Below are positions 1 through 11,767 of a stretch of DNA of 64,000 nucleotides, piece after piece; the stretch's first letter is position 1, and the number at the start of each line of letters is the position of its first letter. The translations under genes and the position numbers were made by a program. The stretch is from assembly GCA_037954325.1 (NCBI GenBank), contig JBBMNZ010000052.1, positions 62,001 to 126,000 of the forward strand, in the 5' to 3' direction. This DNA comes from Fistularia commersonii (taxonomy: Eukaryota > Chordata > Actinopteri > Syngnathiformes > Fistulariidae). A model generated the notes under the pieces. That model saw only the letters and a list, made by a program, of their open reading frames with translations, was not told the DNA's origin and searched no databases.

Positions 1-690
1 AGAATCATGTCCTATACAACATCTATCAACAGCAGAAAAAGGCTTGGTGAAATTCAATAGTTATTTCCTCTCCTAACCAAAAATGCTTCAACTCGATAAG
101 ATAAGAACTTTTTGAACGAATGGCTATATCTTTTGAACCTTCGATGATATTACACAGAATTTGACATATATTGTGCAGAATCATGTCCTAAACAACATAT
201 TTCAACAGTAGAAACCAACTTGATGAAATTCATTAGTTATTTCCACTCCTAATCAAAAACGCTTCAACTCGGTGAGATAAGCACTTTTTGAAAGAATGGC
301 TATATCTTTTGAACTTGTAGCTGGATTACACTGAATACGAAATGTATTGTGCAAAATCATGTTCTAAACAACATATTTCAACAGCAGAAACCAGCTTGAT
401 GAAATTCACTAATTATTCCCACTCCTATTCAAAAACGCTTCATTTCGGTTAGATAAGTCCTTTTTGAAGGAATGGCTATATCTTTTGATCTTGTAATGGG
501 ATCACATTGAATTTGACATATTTTGTGCTGAATCATGTCCTAAACAACATATTTCAACAGCAGAAACCAGCTTGATGAAATTCATTAGTTATTTCCACTC
601 CTAAACAAAAGCGATTTAACTCGGTAAGATAATTAGTTTTTGACCTTATGGCTATATCTTTTGTATTTATAGCTGGATTACACTGAATTT
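1..690. repeat. Segment shared with 7733-8422 and with the 3279-bp HOR
   Basis: The window opens inside a monomer carrying the variant CCTATACAACATCTATCAAC. It matches 7733-8422 at a constant offset of 7732 bp. The same marker recurs at 9499, 16701 and then every 3279 bp to 33096, and again at 39574, 42034 and 45313 (positions of the C in ATCATG). It is therefore a useful phase marker for the HOR unit. Confidence 0.85.
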
Positions 691-1397
691 GACATATATA
701 TTGCAGAATCATGTCCTAAACAACATATATCAACAGCAAAAACCAGCATATTGAAATTCATCATTTAATTCCACTCCAATTCAAAACGCTTTAACTCGTT
801 GAGATAAGCAGTTTTTGAACGAATGGCTATATCTTTGGAACCTGTGATAGGATCACACTGAATTTGACATATATTGTTCAGAATCATGTCCTAAACAACA
901 TATATCAACAGCAGAAACCAGCTTGATGGAATTCATTAGTTATTTCCACTCCAAATCAAAAAAGCTTCAACTCGGTGAGATAAGCACTTTTTGAACGAAT
1001 GGCTATATCTTTTGATCTTGTAGCTGGATTACACTGAATTTGAAATATATTTGCAGAATTATGCCCTTAACAACACATTTCAACAGCAGAAAGCGGCTTG
1101 ATGAAATTCATTAGTTATTTCCATTCCTAATCAAAAACGCTTCAACCCGATAAGATATACACTTTTTGATCGAATGGCTATATCTTTTGAACATGTGATG
1201 GGATTACACTGAAGTTGACATATATTGTGCAGAATAATGTGCTAATCATTATATTTCAACAGTAGAAACCAACCTGATGAAAATTCATTAGTTATTTCCA
1301 CTCCTAATCAAAAACGCTTCAACTCGGTGAGATAAGCACTTTTTGAACGAATGGCTATATCTTTTGAAGTTGTAGCTGGATTACACTGAATTTGACA
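230..1397. repeat. Copy 1 of a 3570-bp-offset duplication
   Basis: This block of about 1.17 kb is collinear with 3800-4967 at an offset of 3570 bp. Shared rare variants include CTGAATACGAAATG (331 and 3901), TGATAGGATCACACTG and the pair GAAATTC/ATGGAATTC downstream. It diverges at 1397, where one copy continues with ATATATTGTG and the other with ATTAATTGTG. Confidence 0.8.
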
Positions 1398-2224
1398 TAT
1401 ATTGTGCAGAATCATGTACTGAACAACATATTTGAACAGCAGAAACCAGCTTGGTGAAATTCATTAGTTATTTCAACTCTTAATCAAAAACGCTTCAACC
1501 CGATAAGATAAACACTTTTTGAACGAATGGCTATATCTTTTGAACATCTCATGGGATTACACTGAATTTGACATATATTGTGCAGAATCATGTTCTAAAC
1601 AACATATATCACCAGCAGAAACCAGCTTGATGAAATTCATTAGTTATTTCCACTCCTAATCAAAAACGCTTCAACTCGGTGAGATAAGCACTTTTTGAAC
1701 GAATGGCTATATCTTTTGAACCTGTGATGTGATTACACTAAATTTGACATATATTGTGCAAAATCGTGTCCTAAACAACATATATCAACAGGAGAAACCA
1801 GCATATTGAAATGCATTAGTTATTTCCACTCCAACTAAAAAACGCTTCAACTCGGTGAGATAAGCAGTTTTTGAACGAATGGCTATATCTTTTGATCTTG
1901 TCGCTGGATTACACTGAATTTGACATATATTGTGCAGAATCATGTCCTATACAACATATTTCAACAGCAGAAACCAGCTTGATGAAATTCATTAGTTTTT
2001 TCCACTCCTAATCAAAAACGCTTCAACTCGGTTAGATAAGACGTTTTTGAACGAATGGCTATATCTTTTGAACATGTGATGGGATTAAGCTGAATTTGAC
2101 ATATTTTTTGCAGAATCATGTCCTAAACAACATATTTCAACAGCAGAAACCAGATTAATGAAATTCATTAGTTATTTCCACTCCTAATCAATAACGCTTC
2201 AACTCGGTGAGAAAAGCTCTTTTT

Positions 2225-2338
2225 TAACGAATGGGTATATCTTTTGAAAATGTACCTGGATTACACTGAATTTGACATAAATTGTACAAAATCTTGTCCT
2301 AAACAACATATTTCAACCCGAAAAGATAAACACTTTTT
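2225..2338. repeat. 114-bp short monomer
   Basis: The monomer passes from CATATTTCAAC straight to CCGAAAAGATAAACAC, losing 62 bp between the two TTCAAC copies of a normal monomer. Its left half carries GAAAATGTACCTGG and GACATAAATTGTAC, shared by most short monomers in the window. Confidence 0.92.
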
Positions 2339-2514
2339 GAACGAATGGCTATATCTTTTGATTTTGTCGCTGAATTACACTGAATTTGACATGTTTTATG
2401 CAGAATCATGTCCTAAACAACATATTTCAACAACAGAAACCAGATTAATGAAATTCATTAGTTATATCCACTCCTAATCAAAAACGCTTCAACTCCGTGA
2501 GATAAGCACTTTTT

Positions 2515-2628
2515 GAACGAATGGCTATATCTTTTGAAAATTTACCTGGATTGCACTGAATTTTACATAAATTGTACAAAATCTTGTCCTAAACAACATA
2601 TTTCAACCCGATAAGATAAACACTTTTT
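2515..2628. repeat. 114-bp short monomer
   Basis: This is the second of a pair separated by one full monomer (2339-2514). It has the same 62-bp deletion at TTCAAC, with left half GAAAATTTACCTGG. Confidence 0.92.
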
Positions 2629-3799
2629 GAACGAATGGCTATATCTTTTGGTTTTGTCGCTGAATTACACTGAATTTGACATATTTTGTGCAGAATATTG
2701 TCCTAAACAACATATTTCAACAGCAGAAACCAGATTAATGAAATTCATTAGTTATTTCCACTCCTAATCAATAACTCTTCAACTCGGTGAGGAAAGCACT
2801 TTTTTAACGAATGGCTATATATTTTGATCTTGAAGCTGGGTTACACTGAATTTGACATATATTTTGCAGAATCATGTTCTAAACAAGATATTTCAACAGC
2901 AGAAACCGGCTTGATGAAATTCATTAGTTATTTCCACTACTAGTCAAAAACGCTTCAAGTCAGTGATATAAGATTTTTTTGAACGAATGGCTATATCTTT
3001 TGAATTTGTACCTGGATTACACTGAATTTGACATATTTTGTGCAGAATCATGTCCGAAACAACATATTTCCAAAGCAGAAACCAGCTTAATGAAATTCTT
3101 TTTTTTTTTTCCACTCCTAATCAAAAACGCTTCAACCCGATAAGATAAACAGTTTTTGAACGAATGGCTTTATCTTTTGAACCTGTGATGGGATTACACT
3201 GAATTTGACATATATTGTACAGAATCATGTTCTAAACAACATATATCCAGCAGAAACCAGCTTGATGAAATTCATGAGTTATTTCCAGTCCAACTCAATA
3301 ACGATTTAACTCGATAATATAAGCAGTTTTTGACCTTATGGCTATATCTTTTGAACTTGTAGCTGGATTACACTGAATTTGACATATATTGTGCAGAATC
3401 ATGTCCTAAACAACATATTTCAACAACAGAAACCAGCTTGATGAAATTAATTGGTCATTTCCACTCAAAATCAAAAACGTTTCAAATCAGTGAGATAAGC
3501 ACTTTTTGAACGAATGGCTATATCTTTTGAACTTGTAGCTGGATTATACTGAATACGAAATGTATTGTGCAGAATCATGTTCTAAACAACATATTTCAAC
3601 GGCAAAAACCAGCTTGATGAAATCCATTAGTTATTTCCTCTCCTAATAAAAAACGCTTCAACTCGGTGAGAGAAGTACTTTCTGAACGAATGGCTATATT
3701 TTTTGAGCTTGTAGCTGGATTACACTGAATTTGACATATATTGTGCAGAATCATGTACTGAACAACATATTTGAACAGCATAAACCAGCTTGGTGAAAT

Positions 3800-4967
3800 G
3801 TATTAGTTATTTCCACTCCTAATCAAAAACGCTTCAACTCGGTGAGATAAGCACTTTTTGAACGAATGGCTATATCTTTTGAACTTGTAGCTGGATTACA
3901 CTGAATACGAAATGTATTGTGCAGAATCATGTTCTAAACAACATATTTCAACAGCAGAAACCAGCTTGATGAAATTCACTAGTTATTCCCACTCCTATTC
4001 AAAAACGCTTCATTTCGGTGAGATAAGTCCTTTTTGAAGAAATGGCTATATCTTTTGATCTTGTAATGGGATCACACTGAATTTGACATATTTTATGCTG
4101 AATCATGTCCTAAACAACATATTTCAACAGCAGAAACCAGCTTGATGAAATTCATTAGTTATTTCCACTCCTAATCAAAAGCGATTTAACTCGGAAAGAT
4201 AATTAGTTTTTGACATAATGGCTATATCTTTTGAATTTATAGCTGGATTATACTGAATTTGACATATATTTTGCAGAATCATGTCCTAAACAACATATAT
4301 CAACAGCAAAAACCAGCATATTGAAATTCATTAGTTATTTCCACTCCAACTCAAAAACGCTTCAATTCGGTGAGATAAAAAGTTTTTGAACGAATGGCTA
4401 TATCTTTGGAACCTGTGATAGGATCACACTGAATTTGACATATATTGTTCAGAATCATGTCCTAAACAACATATATCAACAGCAGAAACCAGCTTGATGG
4501 AATTCATTAGTTATTTCCACTCCAAATCAAAAAAGCTTCAACTCGGTGAGATAAGCACTTTTTGAACGAATGGCTATATCTTTTGAAGTTGTAGCTGGAT
4601 TACACTGAATTTGACATATATTTGCAGAATTATGCCCTAAACAACATATTTCAACAGCAGAAAGCGGCTTGATGAAATTCATTAGTTATTTCCATTCCTA
4701 ATCAAAAACGCTTCAACCCGATAAGATATACACTTTTCGATCGAATGGCTCTATCTTTTGAACCTGTGATGGGATTACACTGAAGTTGACATATATTGTG
4801 CAAAATAATGTGCTAATCAACGTATTTCAACAGTAGAAACCAACCTGATGAAAATTCATTAGTTATTTCCACTCCTAATCAAAAACGCTTGAACTCGGTG
4901 AGATAAGCACTTTTTGAACGAATGGCTATATCTTTTGAAGTTGTAGTTGGATTACACTGAATTTGAC
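3800..4967. repeat. Copy 2 of a 3570-bp-offset duplication
   Basis: This is the partner of 230-1397. It is also carried along in the larger duplication, so it reappears at 12939-14106 (offset 9139) and in shortened form near 57.1-58.0 kb. Confidence 0.8.
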
Positions 4968-6323
4968 ATTAATTGTGCAGAATCATGTTCTAAACAACAT
5001 ATTTCAACGTCAAAAACCAGCTTGATGAAATCCATTAGTTATTTCCACTCCTAATCAAAAACGCTTCAACTCGGTGAGAGAAGGACTTTCTGAACGAATG
5101 GCTATATTTTTTGAACTTGTGGCTGGATTACACTGAATTTGACATATTTTTTATAGAATCATGTCCTAAACAACATATTTCAACAGCAGAAACCAGCTTG
5201 ATGAAATTTATTAGTTATTTCCTCTCCTAATCAAAAACGCTTCAACCCGATAAGATAAACACTTTTTGAACGAATGGCCTTATCTTTTGAACCTGTGATG
5301 GGATTACACTGAATTTGACATATATATTGCAGAATCATGTCCTAAAAAACATATTTCAACAGCAGAAACCAGCTTGATGAAATTCATTAGTTATTTCCAC
5401 TCCTAATCAAAAACGCTTCAACTCGGTGAGAAAATAACTTTTTGAACGAATGGCTATAAATTTTGATCCTGTAGCTGGGTTACACTGAATTTGACATATT
5501 TTGTGCAGAATCATGTCATAAAAAACATATTTCAACAGCAGAAACCAGCTTGATGAAATTCATTAGTTATTTCCACTCCAACTCAAAAACAATTTAACTC
5601 GATAAGATAAGCAGTTTTTGACCTTATAGATATATCTTTTTAACTTGTAGCTGGATAACACTGAAGTTGACATATATTGTGCAGAATCATTTTCTAAACA
5701 ACATATTTCAACAGGAGAAACCAGCTTGATGAAATTCATTAGTTATTTCCATCCCTAATAAAAAACGCTTCAACTCTGTGAGATAAGCACTTTTTTAACG
5801 AATGGCAATATCTTTTGAACTTGTACCTGGATTACACTGAATTTGACATTAATTGTGCAGAATCATTTTCAAAACAACATATTTCAACAGGAGAAACCAG
5901 CTTGATGAAATCCATTAGTTATTTCCATCCCTAATAAAAAAAGCTTCAACTCGGTGAGAGAAGCACTTTCTGAACGAATGGCAATATTTTTTGATCCTGT
6001 AGCTGGGTTTCACTGAATTTGACATATATATTGCAGAATCATGTCCTAAACAACATATTTCAAAAGCAGAAACCAGCTTGGTGAAATCCATTAGTTTTTT
6101 CCACTCCTAATCAAAAACGCTTCAACTCGGTTAGATAATACGTTTTTGAACGAATGGCTATATCTTTTGAACATGTGATGGGTTTAAGCTGAATTTGACA
6201 TATTTTTTGCAGAATCATGTCCTAAACAACATATTTAAACAGCAGAAACCAGATTAATGAAATTGATTAGTTATTTCCACTCCTAATCAATAACGCTTCA
6301 ACTCGGTGAGAAAAGCACTTTTT

Positions 6324-6437
6324 TAACGAATGGGTATATCTTTTGAAAATGTACCTGCATTACTCTGAATTTGACATAAATTGTACAAAATCTTGTCCTA
6401 AACAACATATTTCAACCCGATAAGATAAACACTTTTT
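6324..6437. repeat. 114-bp short monomer
   Basis: It has the same TTCAAC-to-TTCAAC deletion. It is single, not paired, and carries CCTGCATTACTCTG, the form later fixed in the 3279-bp HOR. Confidence 0.92.
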
Positions 6438-7191
6438 GAACGAATGGCTATATCTTTTGATTTTGTCGCTGAATTACACTGAATTTGACATATTTTGTGC
6501 AGATTATTGTCCTAAACAACATATTTCAACAGCAGAAACCAGATTAATGAAATTCAATAGTTATTTCCACTCCTAATCAATAACGCTTCAACTCGGTGAG
6601 AAAAGCACTTTTTTAACGAATGGCTATATATTTTGATCTTGAAGCTGGGTTACATTGAATTTGACATATATTGTGCAGAATCATGTTCTAAACAAGATAT
6701 TTCAACAGCAGAAACTGGCTTGATGAAATTCATTAGTTATTTCCACTACTAGTCAAAAACGCTTCAAGTCAGTGATATAAGAACTTTTTGAACGAATGGC
6801 TATATCTTTTGAATTTGTACCTGGATTACACTGAATTTGACATATTTTGTGCAGAATCATGTCCGAAACAACATATTTCCACAGCAGAAACCAGCTTAAT
6901 GAAATTCTTTTTTTTTTTCCACTCCTAATCATAAACGCTTCAACTCAGTGAGATGAAGACTTTTTGAACGAATGGATATATCTTTTGAACCTGTGATGGG
7001 ATCACACTGAATTTGACATATATTGTGCAGAATCTTATCCTAAACAACATATATCAACAGCAGAAACCAGCATGATGAAATTCATTAGTTATTTCCACTC
7101 CAACTCAAAAAAGATTTAATCTCTGTAAGATAAGCACTTTTTGACCTTATGGCTATATCTTTTGAACTTGTAGCTGGATTACTCAGAATTT

Positions 7192-9635
7192 GACATGTAT
7201 TGTGCAGAATCATGTTCTAAACAACATATATCAACAGCAAAAACCAAAGTGGTGAAATTCATTAGTTATTTCCACTCTTAATCAAAAACGCTTCAACCCG
7301 ATAAGATAAGCACTTTTTGAACGAATGGCTATATCTTTTGAACCCGTGATGTGATTACACTAAATTTGACATATATTGTGCTTAATCATGTCCGAAACAA
7401 CATATCTCAACAGCAGAAACCAGCTTGATGAAATTCATTAGTCATTTCCACTCAAAAACAAAAAAAGCTTCAACTCAGCGAGATAAGCACTTTTTGACCT
7501 TATGGCTATATCTTTTGAACTTATAGCTGGATTACATTGAATTTGATATATTTTGCAGAATCATGTCCTAAACAACATATATCAAAAGCAAAAACCAGCA
7601 TATTGAAATTCATTAGTTATTTTAACTCCAACTCAAAAACGCTTCAACTCGGTGAGATGAGCAGTTTTCGAACGAATGGCTATATCTTTTGATCTTGTCG
7701 CTGGATTACACTGAATTTGACATATATTGTACAGAATCATGTCCTATACAACATCTATCAACAGCAGAAAAAGGCTTGGTGAAATTCAATAGTTATTTCC
7801 TCTCTTAATCAAAAACGCTTCAACTCGATAAGATAAGAACTTTTTGAACGAATGGCTATATCTTTTGAACCTTCGATGGGATTACACAGAATTTGACATA
7901 TATTGTGCAGAATCATGTCCTAAACAACATATTTCAACAGTAGAAACCAACTTGATGAAATTCATTAGTTATTTCCACTCCTAATCAAAAACGCTTCAAC
8001 TCGGTGAGATAAGCACTTTTTGAACGAATGGCTATATCTTTTGAACTTGTAGCTGGATTACACTGAATACGAAATGTATTGTGCAGAATCATGTTCTAAA
8101 CAACATATTTCAACAGCAGAAACCAGCTTGATGAAATTCACTAGTTATTCCCACTCCTATTTAAAAACGCTTCATTTCGGTGAGATAAGTCCTTTTTGAA
8201 GGAATGGCTATATCTTTTGATCTTGTAATGGGATCACATTGAAATTGACATATTTTGTGCTGAATCATGTCCTAAACAACATATTTCAACAGCAGAAACC
8301 AACTTGATGAAATTCATTAGTTATTTCCACTCCTAAACAAAAGCGATTTAACTCGGTAAGATAATTAGTTTTTGACCTTATGGCTATATCTTTTGAATTT
8401 ATAGCTGGATTACACTGAATTTGACATGTATTGTGCAGAATCATGTTCTAAACAACATATATCAACAGCAAAAACCAAAGTGGTGAAATTCATTAGTTAT
8501 TTCCACTCTTAATCAAAAACGCTTCAACCCGATAAGATAAGCACTTTTTGAACGAATGGCTATATATTTTGATTCCGTGATGTGATTACACTAAATTTGA
8601 CATATATTGTGCTTAATCATGTCCGAAACAACATATCTCAACAGCAGAAACCAGCTTGATGAAATTCATTAGTCATTTCCACTCAAAAACAAAAAAAGCT
8701 TCAACTCAGCGAGATAAGCACTTTTTGACCTTATGGCTATATCTTTTGAACTTATAGCTGGATTACATTGAATTTGACATGTATTGTGCAGAATCATGTT
8801 CTAAACAACATATATCAACAGCAAAAACCAACTTGGTGAAATTCATTAGTTATTTCCACTCTTAATCAAAAACGCTTCAACCCGATAAGATAAGCACTTT
8901 TTGAATGAATGGCTATATCTTTTGAACCCGTGATGTCATTACACTAAATTTGACATATATTGTGCTTAATCATGTCCGAAACAACATATATAAACAGCAG
9001 AAACCAGAATGATGAAATTCATTAGTTATTTCCATTCCAACTCAAAAAAGATTTAACCTCGGTAAGATAAGCACTCTTTGACCTTATGGCTATATCTTTT
9101 GAACTTGTAGGTGGATTACACTGAATTTGACATATATTGTGCAGAATCATATCCTAAACAACATATCTCACCAGCAGAAACCAGCTTGATGAAATTCATT
9201 AGTCATTTCCACTCAAAAACAAAAAAAGGTTCAACTCAGCGAGATAAGTACTTTTTGACCCTATGGCTATATCTTTTGAACTTATAGCTGGATTACACTG
9301 AATTTGATATATTGTGCAGAATCATGTCCTAAACAACATATATCAACAGCAAAAAACAGCATATTGAAATTCATTAGTTATTTCAACTCCAACTCAAAAA
9401 CGCTTCAACTCGGTGAGATGAGCAGTTTTCGAACGAATGGCTATATCTTTTGATCATGTCGCTGGATTACACTGAATTTGACACATATTGTACAGAATCA
9501 TGTCCTATACAACATCTATCAACAGCAGAAAAAGGCTTGGTGAAATTCAATAGTTATTTCCTCTCTTAATCAAAAACGCTTCAACTCGATGAGATAAGAA
9601 CTTTTTGAACGAATGGCTATATCTTTTGAACCTTC
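7192..9635. repeat. Local expansion of CCGTGATGTG-type monomers
   Basis: The marker GACATGTATTGTG occurs at 7192, 8423 and 8776, that is at 7-monomer and 2-monomer spacings. The region 7192-7870 is repeated at about 8953-9635 (offset 1761 bp, ten monomers plus 1 bp). This looks like nested unequal exchange within the outer domain. One monomer here carries GATTCCGTG near 8570, a variant I saw again only near 41636. Confidence 0.75.
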
Positions 9636-10828
9636 GATGGGATTACAATGAATTTGACATATATTGTGCAGAATCATGTACTGAACAACATATTTGAACA
9701 GCAGAAACCAGCTTGGTGAAATTCATTAGTTATTTCCACTCTTAATCAAAAACACTTCAACCCGATAAGATAAACACTTTTTGAACTATATGGCTTTATC
9801 TTTTGAACCTGTGATGGGATTACACTGAATTGGACATATATTGTACAGAATCATGTTCTAAACAACATATATCCAGCAGAAACCAGCTTGATGAAATTCA
9901 TCATTTAATTCCACTCCAACTCAAAACGCTTCAACTCGTTGAAATAAGCAGTTTTTGAACGAATGGCTATATCTTTTGATCTTGTCGCTGGATTATACTG
10001 AATTTGACATATATTGTGCAGAATCATGTCCTAAACAACATATATCAACAGGAAAAACCAGCATATTGAAATTCATTAGTTATTTCCACTCCAACTCAAA
10101 AACGCTTCAATTCGGTGAGATAAGCAGTTTTTGAACGAATGGCTATATCTTTTGAACCAGTGATAGGATCACACTGAATTTGACATATATTGTTCAGAAT
10201 CATGTCCTAAACAACATATATCAACAGCAGAAACCAGCTTGATGGAATTCATTAGTTATTTCCACTCCAAATCAAAAAAGCTTCAACTCGGTGAGATAAG
10301 CACTTTTTGAACGAATGGCTATATCTTTTGATCTTGTAGCTGGATTTCACTGAATTTGAAATATATTTGCAGAATTATGCCCTAAACAACACATTTCAAC
10401 AGCAGAAAGCGGCTTGATGAAATTCATTAGTTATTTCCATTCCTAATCAAAAACGCTTCAACCCGATAAGATATATACTTTTTGAACGAATGGCTATATG
10501 TTTTTAACATGTGATGGGATTACACTGAAATTGACATATATCGTGCAGAATCATGTCCTAGACAACATATATCAACAGCAGAAACCAGCTTGATGAAATT
10601 CATTAGTTATTTCCACTCCAACTCAAAAACAATTTAACTCGATAAGATAAGCAGTTTTTGACCTTATAGATATATCTTTTTAACTTGTAGCTGGATAACA
10701 TTGAAGTTGACATATATTGTGCAGAATCATTTTCTAAACAACATATTTCAACAGGAGAAACCAGGTTGATGAAATTCATTAGTTATTTTCACTCTTAATC
10801 AAAAACGCTTCAACCCTATAAGATCCGC
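9636..10828. repeat. Mosaic spacer between the two long duplication copies
   Basis: Monomers here match several other places in turn: CATGTACTGAACAACA as at about 1417, then a block around the TGATAGGATCACACTG marker at 10161 that matches 845 (offset 9316), then a GACCTTATAGATATATC type also found near 5621, 14760, 36638, 49468 and 61537. It is satellite only. One monomer near 9786 reads GAACTATATGGCTTTATC, a local 1-bp gain with substitutions. Confidence 0.75.
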
Positions 10829-11363
10829 ACTTTTTGAACGAATGGCTATATCTTTTGAACCTGTGATGTGATTACACTAAATTTGACATATATTGTGCAA
10901 AATCGTGTCCTAAACAACATATATCAACAGGAGAAACCAGCATATTGAAATTCATTAGTTATTTCCACTCCAACTAAAAAACGCTTCAACTCGGTGAGAT
11001 AAGCAGTTTTTGAACGAATGGCTATATCTTTTGATCTTGTCGCTGGATTACACTGAATTTGACATATATTGTGCAGAATCATGTCCTATACAACATATTT
11101 CAACAGCAGAAACCAGCTTGATGAAATTCATTAGTTTTTTCCACTCCTAATCAAAAACGCTTCAACTCGGTTAGATAAGACGTTTTTGAACGAATGGCTA
11201 TATCTTTTGAACATGTGATGGGATTAAGCTGAATTTGACATATTTTTTGCAGAATCATGTCCTAAACAACATATTTCAACAGCAGAAACCAGATTAATGA
11301 AATTCATTAGTTATTTCCACTCCTAATCAATAACGCTTCAACTCGGTGAGAAAAGCTCTTTTT

Positions 11364-11477
11364 TAACGAATGGGTATATCTTTTGAAAATGTACCTGGAT
11401 TACACTGAATTTGACATAAATTGTACAAAATCTTGTCCTAAACAACATATTTCAACCCGAAAAGATAAACACTTTTT
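11364..11477. repeat. 114-bp short monomer
   Basis: This is the counterpart of 2225-2338 in long duplication copy B (offset 9139). Confidence 0.92.
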
Positions 11478-11653
11478 GAACGAATGGCTATATCTTTTGA
11501 TTTTGTCGCTGAATTACACTGAATTTGACATGTTTTATGCAGAATCATGTCCTAAACAACATATTTCAACAACAGAAACCAGATTAATGAAATTCATTAG
11601 TTATATCCACTCCTAATCAAAAACGCTTCAACTCCGTGAGATAAGCACTTTTT

Positions 11654-11767
11654 GAACGAATGGCTATATCTTTTGAAAATTTACCTGGATTGCACTGAAT
11701 TTTACATAAATTGTACAAAATCTTGTCCTAAACAACATATTTCAACCCGATAAGATAAACACTTTTT
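11654..11767. repeat. 114-bp short monomer
   Basis: This is the counterpart of 2515-2628 (offset 9139). Confidence 0.92.

Larger units (their letters stand above)
1690..8422. repeat. Long duplication, copy A (6.7 kb)
   Basis: The block aligns with 10829-17393. The offset is 9139 bp up to about 5.8 kb and 8963 bp after it, because this copy has one extra 176-bp monomer near 5.7-5.9 kb. The alignment includes two shortened monomers, a T12 tract at 3099-3110 and a T11 tract at 6908-6918. It breaks at about 8422, where this copy continues with GACATGTATTGTG and the other with GACATATATTGTG followed by ACAAGATATTTC. Confidence 0.9.

Noticed and set aside
2244..2477. Open reading frame of 77 codons, identical at 11383-11616
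   Set aside because: It lies across two satellite monomers and a short monomer. Its exact repetition comes from the 9139-bp duplication. It shows an internal repeat of the monomer translation and no initiation context or domain.
3099..3110. Poly-T tract as the tail of an inserted retroelement
   Set aside because: The tract replaces satellite bases one for one, with monomer sequence intact on both sides and no target-site duplication or element body.
3596..3781. Reverse-strand open reading frame of 61 codons, repeated at 12735-12920
   Set aside because: It is satellite sequence read on the other strand, duplicated with the block. The start and stop arise from chance variants within monomers.
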